From positions 744,001 to 808,000 of the forward strand of contig CM045758.1 in NCBI GenBank assembly GCA_025200525.1: DNA of 64,000 bases, in the 5' to 3' direction. Below are positions 46,821 through 59,236 of this stretch, piece after piece. The first letter of the stretch is position 1, and each line of letters opens with the position of its first letter. Position numbers and translations under genes: made by a program. The DNA is from Camellia lanceoleosa. Taxonomy: Eukaryota > Streptophyta > Magnoliopsida > Ericales > Theaceae. The notes under the pieces were generated by a model, which worked only from the letters and a program-made list of their open reading frames with translations, ran no database searches and was not told where the DNA came from.

Positions 46821-47560
46821 TTCTAGTCATATGGTCTACCTCCTCGAGGTACTGTGCATCGTCTCTGGCCACCGCCTATCTTCGTCTATGTGGGCAAGAT
46901 ACAAGTCGCCATCTTCCCACCACATTCCATTAGCGCCTAGCGCATCCGTCTGTTCTCGCTTGTTTGTGCTCTCGCATTTCATTCCTCATGCTCACAAAGA
47001 TGTTCTTCGTGCCCGCAAAGACTCTCAACTTCCTCATGGTTCTTTGCTTTTCTGCCTCTCGTAGTCCCATCTCTTTCTTGTTCCTCCAAAGAACAACCTG
47101 CGGTTCTCAAAATGTTTCGTTCTTGAGCGAAATTCTTCAGACCGGCGCTCTCCGCAATGTAATTCGATCCTCGCCCTTCCGCCACAAATGGTACAATATC
47201 AGTCGATCATCCAACCACCCGACGACTTCACGACTCTCATTTTCGAACCAGCTTAATCGATGCATCCCGATTCCTCGCCAGAGAATTGAAGGTTGGCGGT
47301 CCTCCTCCACCGCATCAAATCATCCTCACGATTCAGCTTGTCCCCCGGATCATACACAACTCAAACCTCTTCCCAAGAACCCCATACTCAAATTTTAGAC
47401 TGCTCATTGACAAGATATATCCACTCGGATCATAAGCTCGCCAATAAATTCTCAGATAGCTCCACCCCAGATTCAGCCTCGCTCTCCTCGAAGTCCGCCT
47501 GCTCCATCCTCGATGGTCACCACCTTTGGCTCAGTTGGTTGGGGAGGTGTCCAACACGCA
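46821..47560 (-). pseudogene. Acidic linker, unit B
   Basis: Homologous to 26730-27540 but broken into short frames by many small deletions, mainly at CTG/CAG/CCG sites. Confidence 0.55.
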
Positions 47561-49260
47561 CAAGTCAAGGTTGTCGGGAAGGACCACCTCCGCTTGGGTA
47601 GGTGGGTGTGAGTTATGTAGTTACTGGGTTCGTAAGATACCCCCCCAGTGTGGTTAAGGTTGAGTCTTTTTGTTTGATCTTGGTTGTGTTTGGGGAGTGG
47701 GTTGGTTGTGTCGTTGGTTCCTTGGAGTGGGAGTATGATGTTCTGGTCAACGAGGTCCTGAATCTCATGACGCAGCCAAACATTGGTCGGTGTCATGACC
47801 ATGTCATTGGTGGTATTGGCAATATTTGGTCAAGTTATGGGAAGGGAGTGGATTCGGTAGAGGCCTCGGCCCAAGGGTTTCAGTGCCCTTTCTCGACTAG
47901 AACCCCGAGGACTTTAGACAAAGACATATAGAGGGGAGAAGGTTCGTTGACCCTGGGTTGGTATCTGGGGCTTGATTATCGCTCCGGGGCATTGAAAAAG
48001 GTGTGGCCATGACCTTGGTTGGGGAGGAGTGGTGGTGACCATTCCAACTTCAAGTTCGTATTGGAAGAGCCACTGGCCCGCATTATTACCACGGTTGAAT
48101 GTTCTCCGGTCGATCCCGATCTTGGTCAAACAGACTCGCTTCATCGCATCCTCTATTTGCATCCCCATATCATGCAGATCTGCGAAAGTGGGGAAGGAAC
48201 TACAATCATCTTCTTCATTAATGCCTGGAGATTGCGCACAATCATCCAGATTTGGTCTCGTCTGCTGGCCTTAAGGTCATCATCGATGCCTTCGCCTCCA
48301 CCGGTCACAAAGTCGAGAAAGATTCTTTAGGCTCGCTCAAGTTGTCTCAAGATCACGAAGTGATCTCGATCCGCGTGTTGTATGAATATTGCCACGAAGG
48401 CCTCGCCATCTCATCCCAGCTTGTCTTCACATCATCCTCCAGCCTTTGAATACCAAGTGGATGCCACACCGACAGGTCCGACCGAACAAAGAAAGCTTTT
48501 GCGGTCGGGTTAGGCCCATTGGTCTTAGAACGTCTGAGAATAGCCGGAGGTGAACCATAGGATCCCCGGATCCATCAAAGCGATCGATCTGGGGCATCTT
48601 AAATCTATCCGGCAGAGTCACGGCTACATCAGTATAGCCGTCTTCAATACTTGGGATGGCCTTCACCCCTTGAGACTTCTTAAAGAGCTTCTCCAACTTG
48701 CTCAATTTTAGAGCTGTCTGGTCTACCTCGAACTCAGATGGAGAGTCCGGAATGTTTTTGGACAGTTGTGGTAGAAGCGGGGGCGGAGCCAGCCCCGTTG
48801 GAAGACCCGTGTCCTCTTGAATGTTTGGGGGGGTTTGGCAGAATGTTCTGTTGATTCGGGAGGATATTCTCGCACTGGGCATTTTGAGGGTTTGAGGCAT
48901 TCTCGCCGCCAGTAGTTGTTCAGGTAATGGGGCCCCGGGTGGAGGAGGAGCCTGAGTTGAAGCAGACGCCGCTCGCTGTTGTAACTCGGTGATCAACTCG
49001 CATCATGGGCCATGATAGCGGCCTGTTGTTTGGAAAATTCCGCCTGGCGGATAGCATCATCTTGCATTTGCTTCATGCTTTTCACCATCCGGGCGATCAT
49101 CGCCTCTATTGTTGATTCTGTTGTTCCATCTCAAAAGCCGCAAGTATGTCTCTATAGCGTAAATAGGAATCTCAACCCGACTATCTGCTTTAAAGTAGAC
49201 CGCTGTATCAATAACCTCTCGCTCGATGGATCGCTTCTCGGCCTCCTTCTAATAACCGGG
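47561..49260 (-). pseudogene. Gag, unit B
   Basis: The 48996-48427 frame (189 codons) covers the part missing in unit A: LPDRFKMPQIDRFDGSGDP and SDVLRPMGLTRPQKLSLFG, the start of the Gag capsid-like core. Downstream pieces (ADLHDMGMQIEDAMK equivalent near 48160, knuckle-linker region at 47802-47473) are frame-shifted. The N-terminal region (49260-49000) is degraded relative to unit A. Confidence 0.8.
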
Positions 49261-50110
49261 GTAGTGAATGGAACACGGATGCCCGACAATTAGATCCTCG
49301 GATCGGTTGAGACGGCGACCTCGTGTCCAAAGTGCTTGGGGGGTATCGACTGGTTCGGAAGCAATCGTGCCACAAACTGCCCCTAGCAAAAGATAAATAA
49401 AGCGAAAAAGAAATAAATAACCAGAAATAAAACGGGCAGCATAACGGCTTATATTGAATACACCACACACAGTTGGGTATACAACAACACACAGCTTGGT
49501 AAGTCGGCTATACATCGCCCTCAAATACCGTCAATATTCTCAGATCATCGTTTCGATAAATCGAATCGATATCCGCGACAACCGATTCCCAACATCTTGG
49601 ATAATGCCCGCAGTTCGATTCCCAAATTCAAAATCGATGCCCGCAGTTCGATGCCCAAACTCATACCGATACATGCATTCCTCAGAGAGGCACACTCTAA
49701 CAAGCACATAATGTATAAGTGAGAGCCAAAACACCCCTATGTTGGGGTAGGGTTTCCCGTCCTATTTTGTCAAGAGCTAGGGTTTCACTACGCACACAAA
49801 TGCTTCAAACAACCTATAAACGGGTAAGCAACCCGTCCTAGTTTGGAATGGTCACTATGGATCCGAATATGCACTAGGTCGAATGGTCGAAAAAGGGTGC
49901 CCCTAAAACCGGGTTTGTGTTCCCATGTCGTCAGAGCCAGAGCCGATCAAATTTTATGGACATGACTTGACAAGACAAGCCTCCCAAGAATCGCTCGGGA
50001 ATGGCATATGGCAAACACGGTGTCCTAGGCGCACCAATGCAAATGCAATGCAAAGAAACACACAAGTGTAGTCAAAACCAGATATCATGAGTTCGAGTCA
50101 AGTTCTCTAA
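49261..50110 (-). other. Leader between primer site and gag, unit B
   Basis: Equivalent to 29260-30080. No supported gene. Confidence 0.5.
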
Positions 50111-50128
50111 ATCCTCAAAGAGTCGCCA
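50111..50128 (-). promoter_or_regulatory. Primer-binding site for tRNA-Arg, unit B
   Basis: The + strand reads ATCCTCAAAGAGTCGCCA, so the inner GAGTCGCCA matches unit A while CCCAGCAG is altered to CCTCAAAG. The change covers two adjacent CAG triplets. Confidence 0.65.
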
Positions 50129-51562
50129 GAATCAGAATAACGCCATGAGGACCTCGCTACACTGACTCGATTTTTTTATGTTCCAAATCTTGAACCAAAG
50201 AGTCCAACCGCAAATCGCTTTTGAAGAAAAAGATTTTTTGAAAGAAGTGCCAAACATGGATCGCTTTGCCGGATAATGAGTCGCCACCTAAATATTTTAA
50301 AATGGGAAATTTAGGAAACCCCGACTCGGTGCCAAAAGGCCACGTGTCCGCTATCACCAAAGTTGGCTCGAACTTGGGTACGATTAGGGAAGGTCACATC
50401 GTGAGCATTCTCTCGCCCGGTCAAAGACCGGCCTCTACTAACCATGATATCTGTTTTTGAAAACTTTGTATGCTCTTATTCCGATTATTAGCCTAGGTTA
50501 CTATGTGATGCTCGCAGCAAACAAGTATAGACGGGGCCGTCTGAATTGGAACTAAACATTTCATGTTTGTTTGTGAATGATGGTTTGCTACCCGCAGGTA
50601 GGCTTAAAATGCAGATTTTGCCACAATCTAGTGGGCTTAACAAACAGTCAATGTATTGTCCCAATTCAAATAACCCAACCTCCACCCATAGGCATTCAAG
50701 GCAGTTATATCATATAAGCACATAGCCTCATGGCAAGCATGCTATCATGGCAACACTCACACGCATGCAAGAATGCTAAAGCATAAAAACTTACCGAGTA
50801 CTCCAAGCCAAAACAGAAAAACCGATTAGAAATTATGCATGATCCTAAGTATGCTGTAATGCCTAATGCAACACATGCAAAAATGCAACTATGGCAGGCT
50901 CGGCTATTTTAAATATGGCATATGAGATGCAACAGCTATCAAGTACTCAACTTTAGAATTGAAATACAATGCAGTTTGTATGATGCGCCGAGCCCGGTGC
51001 ATGCAAAACAGATGAATGAATGCAAACATGCTATCATATCAGATGCTAATTGAAATATGCCCTATATCTAACCATTCAAAGCGGTAAATAAAAGGGAGAA
51101 AGAAATGGGGTTGGAAGACATACATCACACTCACGCACTTATTACATTTATACCTCGCCAGAGGGTCCTAATAAATATACAATCCCAAATGAAAGAATAT
51201 TACAAATCAAATATACAAATCAATAAATATACAAATTAAACTGGAAAATAGTAAATTGGCATGCAAGCCGGACCCGCTTGCTCTCGATGAATAGTATATC
51301 TTTGGTGCTCGCCCGAAATCCACCGATGCCCCGATTAGCCTCGCTTGCGCTTTCCTCGAATTGCGTGCCGATTCCGGAAAGTCGATAATTCTTCATTTTT
51401 GCCGAACGGAGAGCGTGAAAAGGGCATAGCAAAGGTATTTCACAAATATATGCATGTCTCGATCCTCGCGCCACCAATCACGCATATCGATGCATGATGG
51501 CCGAGAGCCGATTTGCACAACTCAATATTGGGATGAATACGCATGAATGCTATGAATAAGAT

Positions 51563-51955
51563 GCCTCAAATGCGCGTGCACGCACGCAAACCGAGGCGAT
51601 GATGAAAGATGAAAATCGGATAAATAACCGGCGTTTCAAGCGCGTGCCCACAGCGCAAACCGAGGCGATGATGAAAGATGAAAATCGGATAAAACGAAGT
51701 GCCTCGGGCGCGTGCCCACAGCGCCGCAAATCGAGGCGATAATGAAAGATGAAAATCGGATAAAACCGGCGTTTCGGGCGCGTGCCTCACAGCGCCGCAA
51801 ACCGAGGCGATGATGAAAGATGAAAATCGGATAAAACCGGCGTTCGAAGTGCGTGCCCACAGGCGCGCAAACCAAGGCGATGATAAAAGATGAAAATCGG
51901 ATAAAACCGAAGTGCCTCGAAGTGCGTGCCCACAGGCGCGCAAACCGAGGCGATA
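51563..51955. repeat. 73-bp tandem repeat in right LTR, about 5 units
   Basis: Same unit as in the other LTRs but about five copies, with variant segments such as GGCGTTTC in place of GAAGTGCCTC. Confidence 0.95.
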
Positions 51956-52893
51956 ATATACACAATGCAAATGACATGGAAAATGCAGATTGGACTTACA
52001 CTAACATGAGAGGACCTCAGTCGCACTCACATAAGATGCCGCTTGATAAATAAAGTGCCTCGAAACAGCGCACACGGGCACACAAACCGAGGCAAAGGCA
52101 TACAAGCATGAAAATGCAAATTGGGCTTACGCCAACATGAGAGGGCCTCAACCACACTCACATAGGCTGCCGGAATGATAAGAATGAGGTGCCTCGAAGT
52201 GCGTGCCCATTGGCACGCAAACCGAGGCAATGCAAAAATGATACGAATGGCATAGGGAATGATATGTAAGCATGGCAATGGAATTTCAGCACCTAAATAA
52301 AGGGGAAAACAGCCCCGAAACGATTCGAAATGACACTCGAAGCATGCATTCATCCCGAAAATGTGAAATTAAGCCCCGAAATGGCCTATAGCCATGCTAT
52401 ACATGCAAAATATGATCATGGAAGCAAGAACAGTAGCAAGGCAGTCCCAAATATGGCATTTTTCCGTAACAAACATGGCCAAAATGCAAGCATAGATAGA
52501 TCAACAATAGCATGCAAAGTTAGTGGCCAAAAGAGGAGTATTGAGACAAGTGATATATGCAAACCCCAAATGGACAAACTTTCTCCTACAACATTGAAGA
52601 TGAGATAAAAATAAGCACAATTGCAGAAGATGACATCCTCAGAAGCAGAATAAAATCATGCTAACAATTCCATGCAAAAATGGAGCTCAAAAGAGGCTAT
52701 AACAAGAGTCATGCAATGCACACACCAAATGACAAAACTTTCTTCATGAAACATATAAAGGGGGTCAAAATAAGACCCCTCTCAGTTCTGACCAAGAGCT
52801 AAAACCACAAGCACAAAAGGTTACAAAACATGCAAGATTTAGGGCCTAAAATGGATTTCAAAGAGAGGTGGTGTATAGAATGGCCAAATGAGG

Positions 52894-53088
52894 TTGAGCC
52901 CTTCTACAATGTTGTAGAGGGGCTCAAAATAAGCACAAAACCAGTAGGGGTCAGAGCCCCAAAAACAAAAGGAAATAGGCCTAAACTAGCATGCAAGATG
53001 ATGGCATAAAAGCTAGGTATTGAAACAAGTATATCATAGGAGCATCAAATGAAGTTGAGCCCTTCTACAAAGTTGTAGAGGGGATCAA
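52894..53088. repeat. Pair of hairpins in right LTR
   Basis: Inverted repeats at 52894-52927 and 53055-53088; the second has one stem base changed (GGGATCAA). Confidence 0.9.
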
Positions 53089-53519
53089 AAAAAACACAAA
53101 AGAAGTAGGGGTCGTACCCCCTATTCTCAACCAATTGAAGTATTGAAATGAATCTAGAAAAGCCCTAAAAGTTGGTTTTGAAGACTTACCCTTGGAGACT
53201 TGTCTTTCTTTGATTCTTGGCTTTGATTTGTAACTTCTCAACCTCTGAAATTCACTTCCTAGCTGCTGGAATGGTAGTGTGGATGGTGGAGCTAAGGGTG
53301 ATGAAGAAATTGCCTTGACACTTGAAGCTTTTTTGAGTTTTTAGCTATGGAGATGGGAGCTTTTGGAGAAGGGTCCTTGAGAGCAATTTTTGTAACCTTG
53401 AAGAAGGAGAGGAGGGCCCTTCAAATAGGCAAGAAGTGGTGTAAAAGGAGGAAAGCACCCAATCTTTCCCTCCCGAATATCCCGGATGCCCCGGATATGT
53501 TGGGGAGATATCCTGACAA

Positions 53520-53590
53520 ATTTTGGAAGGTGGCCGGCCAGCCACCCCACCGGTCGGCCACCACCCACTCCACCATGGCCGGCCACCCCA
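53520..53590. repeat. GGCCGGCC palindrome cluster, right LTR
   Basis: Shorter version of the cluster, with only GGTGGCCGGCC and CATGGCCGGCC retained. Confidence 0.75.
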
Positions 53591-53611
53591 AGAAAATGAA
53601 CAGTAGATTTT

Positions 53612-53990
53612 CTGGCCGACCACCATACCAAAGTTCCCTCCCATGTGTGTAGAGCAAGGCCCCAAGGTGGGAATTTGGCAACACTGAACCATGAGATACA
53701 ACATAGAGCTTGAAGAAGAGGCCCAAAAATGAAACCAATAATTGCTGGCCGACCACCATGCCAAAGTATCCTCCTGTGTGTAGAGCAAGGATCCAAGGTT
53801 GGAATGTGGCAACATTGAACCAAGAGTCACAACATAGAGCTTGAAGGAGAGGCCCAAAATGAACTCCATAATTTCGCCGACCAAGATACCAAAGGGTCCT
53901 CCCAGATGTCCACGATCACAGATATGTAACTTTGGTTGGAAGAAAATACCCCCAAGGTGTTCAACATTGGCCCTATGAGCAAAACGGGCT
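53612..53990. repeat. 133-bp tandem repeat, right LTR
   Basis: CTGGCCGACCA at 53612 and 53745 (period 133), with a third partial unit near 53872. Confidence 0.9.
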
Positions 53991-54089
53991 CCGGAGGAGC
54001 GAAACCGTTATCTGGGATAATTGGCCTCCCACCCCCAAAGGATCTTCCCGATGTTGAAACAGAGGTACCGCCAAGTTTGAACAAAAACT

Positions 54090-54570
54090 AATGAGAAATG
54101 AACGTCGGCCAAACCGAGCAAATCGGGATCCCGAAAATGGGTCATGGGTGCGGAAGTGGTGTTCGGCAACAAGTGGGTATCTGACCTGTGTCCTCGAATG
54201 ACAAAACAGAGGTACCGCCAAAAACCGGAGAAGATGGATGCGAAATGAATGCTCGGGACCAAAACCGCCGATTTGGGGTCCCGAAAACCGCTATGAGCAC
54301 CGAAGTGGCATACGGCCACGGCGGGCATCGGGGCCCCAGGTTCTCGAAATATTAAACAGAGGTCTCCGCCAAAACCGGAGAAGACCGATGCAAAAGCTTC
54401 GACCAAAACCGCGCGGTTTGGGGTCCCGAAAATGGGTCGCCGTCACCTAAGTGGCGTTTGGTCTGCCAGTGGGCATCAGGCCCCAGTGTCCTCGAACACT
54501 AAAACAGAGGCACATGCCAAAACCGGAGAACTCGGAGATGGTTGGGCGGTCCCGGCCGAGGCACACTACC
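54090..54570. repeat. 160-bp diverged tandem repeat, right LTR
   Basis: Counterpart of 14290-14790, with many short deletions. Confidence 0.75.
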
Positions 54571-54868
54571 GACGGGTTCAAAACCGAACCGGCTCCGAAA
54601 TGGGCAAAATGGCCTACGGCCACGAAACGTAGCTCACGGCCACCGGGAGATAGTCTACGGGACCACTCCCTTCCCTCAGGAGAGAAAACAGAGAGAACCG
54701 AGCCTAGTTCGCAAACCGAGACAAGGTAGAGAAGATGGTTCGGAAGTCCGGAGGCAGGGCACACGGCCGTGACTCTGGGACTTCTGAACAAGCACAGTAT
54801 GCAATATCACCGAGCGCTCAACTGGTGACGTCTGAGTCTTAAGGTCGGTCAAAAATGGGGTGTCTACA

Positions 54869-54873
54869 ACTAG
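54869..54873. repeat. Target-site duplication ACTAG (right copy, level 3)
   Basis: Exact match to 9962-9966. Confidence 0.9.
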
Positions 54874-56863
54874 AATGACCTAGACCGAGGTGTGGCACAT
54901 CTAGGCCGAGTGTTGTCCTTCCTAGCCGAGATCATTACCTGCCGGAGTGCCCATGTCACCTTACTTGTTGCTTACACTTTGTCATGCTCTTGTCTTATCA
55001 ATCTATCACCTTTTGAGGAGAACCAATCCGGTAGGGCCACGTGTCCCAGCTGAGGGTTAAGTCAGCCAGCAGAGAGAGAAGAAGTTCTTAGAGAGGGAGT
55101 GGATTTCCAAGCTTAATCTTTAGAGTTGAAACCGTTTGATTCGTGTTTTGAGGTTAGAATCTTGATCTACTCTTGTTATTCCTTATGTTCATCTAATCGC
55201 ATTGCATGATCTAGCATGATTTATGAGCCATGCATTGATTTAAAGTTTGGTTTTAGAAAGAGAAAGTGATATTCATGTGTTCTTGAATAAAAGCCTTGTT
55301 TGATCCGAAAGTTTGCATCAAGATTCATGTTTTTGTGTTTGTTTTCTTAAGATCTTCAAGTATGGGTACCCAGGTCCATGTTTTCGAACTCATCTTATGA
55401 AATCCCAGATTTCGTAATAACAAATTGTGATTGAGCATTCATGTTTTTCATGTTCTTCATGTTCATGTTCTTCAGTAGAGGGAAACCCATATTTTCCCGA
55501 CTTCATTTCCTTGAATGTGGCCATCGGGACCACACCTCGACAAGGATGTGTGGGACCTCGGCCAAGACCTGGTTGGTGCCCATTATGTTTTCCCGAGATG
55601 AGAAATAGTGTTTTGTTTTGGTCTGACTTAGTTTTGAAGGAATGCCGAGACCACTCTTGCCTAGATATCACACTTAGGCCAAGCATTGTATCTCACCTTG
55701 GCCTACCTTGCATGATCACTTACACCATTAGTCTATCTTGCATGAACACCTCGGCAGACAGCTGTTCGCCGAAGCCTTGGTAACCACACCTTAGCCGAGA
55801 GATGTGGGACCTCGGCAAAGACCTGGTTGGTACCCAGTATGTTTTACTTTGTCTTGACTTGGTTTTGGAAAGAAATGCCGGGGTCATTTACACTCATGAA
55901 AATCTTGTTTTAAGAATGCATTCATACCCATCTTTGAACATCTTTTCTTGTCTTCTTGAAGTGCATTCAGTAGACTCTATTATGTGTTTGTAGGACTTGG
56001 ACCCTTGCTTTAACCCCGACGTCTGAAGAGCTATGTGAGTGGTATTTTTAATAAAGCTATGTTATGACATTTGATAAAGCTTTGCCTTGCTTGTTTTGAA
56101 AAAGTATTTGTTAAGCATGAATGACTATCCCTATTTTGTGTATCAAGTGTTAGCTTTGGTTTTGATAACATTCTTGACAAGTCCTTACGTGCTAGAGGAT
56201 TCTAAGCCTTTGTAGCACAAGTCCTTACATGCTAGAGGACTCTAAGCTTTTGTAGCACTTTTGTTTAATGTCATCCTTTGGTATTATGTAGATGTTGTTA
56301 ACATCCAAGAAGCTTTGAAAGATTTCATAGATGAACTTAGTTCATCCCTTTGATTTGTAAAGTTACGCTATGTATCGTTTTGGAAAAGACCTCGAATATC
56401 ATTCATGCAAACCTCTTTACTGATTATATCATTCACTGAGTATCCAAGCTCACCCTCTCTATATATATATGTAGGTGTTGAGCAAGAAGGCGGCGACGCC
56501 TAGATGATTATTTGCAACTTTTTTTGGATCCGCAATTTTTTTGTAGCATCTTGAAGACTATGCTTCTTGGCTTGTGATTCATTGTATTTTGCATATGTTG
56601 GCTTGAGAAGCCTTTTGATCAAGATGTATTATGTACTTATTCATTTGTATTCAAGTTGTAAGACCTCGATATGATGTATGTCACTTCATTTGATTTATGC
56701 ACAGCTCTTATGGACTAATTAGAATTAAAGTATTACTTCCGCACATGTAAGCCCCATATGTATACTCTGATTGTGTGTGAATCCTTGTAAGCTGGCCTTT
56801 GGTAATCTCGGATTACTGGCCATCACGGCACCATTCTACTAGGGATGGAATGGGGTCGTGACA
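54874..56863 (-). repeat. Level-2 LTR, right segment
   Basis: Continues the AGGCCGAG motif series at once after the insertion. Contains a diverged direct repeat of about 90 bp (55549 and 55804, TGTGGGACCTCGG then AAGACCTGGTTGGT) and a 40-bp tandem duplication (56177 and 56217, ACAAGTCCTTAC). It ends GGTCGTGACA. A 118-codon ORF at 55427-55783 matches nothing I know. Confidence 0.7.
56177..56256. repeat. 40-bp tandem duplication
   Basis: Two copies of a unit starting ACAAGTCCTTAC and containing GCTAGAGGA, with a few substitutions, period 40. Confidence 0.9.
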
Positions 56864-56868
56864 GAAAC
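56864..56868. repeat. Target-site duplication GAAAC (right copy, level 2)
   Basis: Exact match to 9605-9609. Confidence 0.8.
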
Positions 56869-59233
56869 ATACTCTAAGCCTATATAGGTAATATTTCCCA
56901 AGCCAAGATGAAAAAAAAATAAAAATAGGCCTCTAAACTCCTACAAATAGAACACTATCTCAGCCCTTTCATTAATATACACACGGCTGAGGAAAAAGAA
57001 AAAGAGAGGGGAAAAGAAAAGAAAAAGAGAAGAAGAGGAGAGGGTGCTTGGTAGTCACCATTTCAAAACTAATCTTAAGAATAGTTTGTAAAAGCTCTTA
57101 AGGTAGGAATTCTCAACCTCTATCCTCCCTTAGAAATATTTTTTTTTTTACTGAATCTATATATTAAAAATATGCAAGAGTGTGCATTGTTAATATACAC
57201 ATAGCAAGCATAGCTGAATACATGTATACATTTTGATAGAATAATAATTTCATGATTATATGATTTCTATTCCTTCTTGTAAGCATAGATTATATGGTTT
57301 AGCTATTGATTTTATCTTCTTAGGTGTTCAAATATTCTCCATTGTTTGAAATAATCTTGCATGGGGGTAAAATGAGATAAAGTTGGTTCACTTTTACTTG
57401 AAACTTATATTTTCTTCACTGTCTCAGATTTTATTAGAGGTAAAATGCTTTAATAAATTGAAAATAACTCGTGTCAAAAATCTGTTGGTATTGGGAGTAT
57501 ATATAGGTGTTCTATACGTGTAAATTTTTATAAAATCATTGAACACCATTTTCTTACCGAAGTAAATATTTACCCTAAGTGTTGTTCAGAACACAGTAGA
57601 AACAGTGACTTCAAACAGGTCCCGTTTTCTATGTTAATGGTATTTTTCTGTATGACCACTTGGGATAGTTGGATATAAGAGTTATCTTTCATTTTCAGAT
57701 AATTTCACAAAAAATGGATGAGTCTAAAAGGAGAAATTGTAGTTTTACTAAAATGTGACAGAATCTATCCTATTTTCTTAGAAAAATTATTTGACCATCT
57801 TCCACTGGTTTTCAATCTTCAAACTCTCTGGAAATATGTTCTAAACTCAAATATCTAGCAAGCTGTTCTGACCATGCCTCTTTTTGACACTATTTGATGC
57901 CCCTTTTTATTTTTCAAACACAGATCACCTGTGTTAGAAGTTACTTTAACTCACTGTCCCAAAAATTAGTTTTCTTCGAAATTTTATTTCTCCATTTTAA
58001 AATCATTTTTAGCCTTGGTATTCTTCGTAAAATATTTTCCTAATTCAATGAACTAGCACCAGTTAAAATATTGTAATAATTGAAATTCGTTTGATATGGG
58101 TTTCATTATTTTTAGTCTAACCATACAGTGTTTAAAAGAAGAAGTGTGAGAAATTCATTGAAATTTTGTGATGTCTCCTAAGACATTCTATAATATTTAC
58201 CTTGGTTGTTATACATGATTGTGTTGTGCTATATGAACCTTATGTCACTGTGGTTTGCAAACTAAAACTTGTACATGCATCAAAATGTGAATTCGACAAA
58301 GTAAAGAAACATGAAATTGAACCGATGCATTAAAGTTTAAAAGAGATGAGGTAAGCTCGGTTTAGAGTCTTGCGCAAGTGAGTTGTGAATCCTAACATGG
58401 CATAGGAAGGTATTTCGTCTCTTATCGGTATAGGCGATATAAGGTTGGTGGTGCGGGTGTCACAACATAGACCGTTCCCTTAGAGCAGACCGTGATGTCA
58501 CGACTCAGGTACGTAACCCTGGTGCGTGGGCATTGTTGATAGTTACAGCAAGTAACATTTGAATATTTGACCAAGGGGAGTTAGAATTGCCCGTGGCCAT
58601 TGCTTAGCAGTTGAGTGGAAATAATGTTCCGTGGGGAGTTACTTAGATTTACCCGATAAACTAAATCTATGTGAATTTAAAAGAAAAGTTGGCATTTTCC
58701 TTATGATGAAATATTGCTTTAACTTGCCATTGTTCTTATTTCAACTGATAGCATTCCTGTTATGTTTATTAAACGCTGCTTGTTACTCTGTTACTACACA
58801 TTATTCATTAATTGTGAGTATTGTTAACGGAGTGGGTATTTTCGAGTTGTAGCATCTTATTGAACTCGTCGCTCATTGATATTCCCGTTGCCCTAGCATT
58901 TTATGCCAGGTACTGAAGAAACCAAAGGAAACATCAAGGTCTTGGAAGGCGACATTTAGCCTTAGTTAGCTTGAAGTGTGCCCAAGTTCCGTGAACCCTT
59001 GTTCTGATTTTTTTTTTTTTTTTTTTTTTTTTGTATTTGTGTCTTTCTTTCATGTACTAAGACTAAGTCTTAAGTTTTATTGGAGTTGTAATTTAAGAAT
59101 TTTTAATTTTTGTGTTGTTATTTAATAGATTATGGTAAACTTAGTAGCAACATTGATGAGGAGTTCTTGATTAGGAAAATTGGTTTTAAGTTCTAAACCT
59201 TATTATGATATCCTTAAATTTTGGGGCGTCACA
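56869..59233 (+). repeat. 5' LTR of the level-1 element, second part
   Basis: Runs from the insertion scar to GGGGCGTCACA. It holds CCTATATAGG and CTACAAATAG (possible TATA signals at 56878-56955), a purine-rich leader at about 56990-57045 and a T run of about 26 at 59010-59035. The 73-codon ORF at 58631-58852 shows no domain. Confidence 0.65.
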
Positions 59234-59236
59234 ACT

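Larger units (their letters stand above)
9967..54868 (-). mobile_element. Level-3 tandem dimer of an Ogre/Tat-type giant retrotransposon
   Basis: Three LTR copies (9967-15077, 30104-35132, 50134-54868) alternate with two internal regions of about 15.0 kb each, all on the - strand. Only the outermost ends carry a TSD (ACTAG); the middle LTR is joined directly to a polypurine tract on one side and a primer site on the other. Ogre/Tat assignment rests on the size, the TGTAGACACCCC LTR start, the tRNA-Arg primer site, the PR-RT-RH-second RH-INT order and an antisense extra gene. One monomer with two LTRs would be about 25 kb. Confidence 0.9.
50134..54868 (-). repeat. Level-3 LTR, right copy (5' LTR of unit B)
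   Basis: About 4.73 kb. Ends TGTCTACA at 54868, next to the ACTAG duplication; on the - strand the LTR starts TGTAGACACCCC. Its inner end is altered (CTGTAACAAC reads CAGAATAAC). It is shorter mainly because the 73-bp array has fewer units and because of many small deletions. Confidence 0.9.
9610..56863 (-). mobile_element. Level-2 solo LTR split by the 44.9-kb level-3 insertion
   Basis: The ends are TATAACAACCC at 9610 and GGGTCGTGACA at 56863, flanked by GAAAC. Read on the - strand it starts TGTCACGACCCC, a common gypsy LTR start. With the level-3 insertion removed it is about 2.34 kb, the size of an LTR, and contains no pol domain, so I call it a solo LTR. Degenerate (T)AGGCCGAG(A/G)TGT motifs lie on both sides of the insertion point (9865-9935 and 54880-54925), which supports continuity of the two halves. 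Confidence 0.75.

Noticed and set aside
9967..54868. Two independent insertions of the same element side by side
   Set aside because: The middle LTR is shared and has no flanking duplication; only the outer ends carry ACTAG.
55427..55783. 118-codon ORF in the level-2 LTR
   Set aside because: No domain; it overlaps an internal direct repeat of the LTR.
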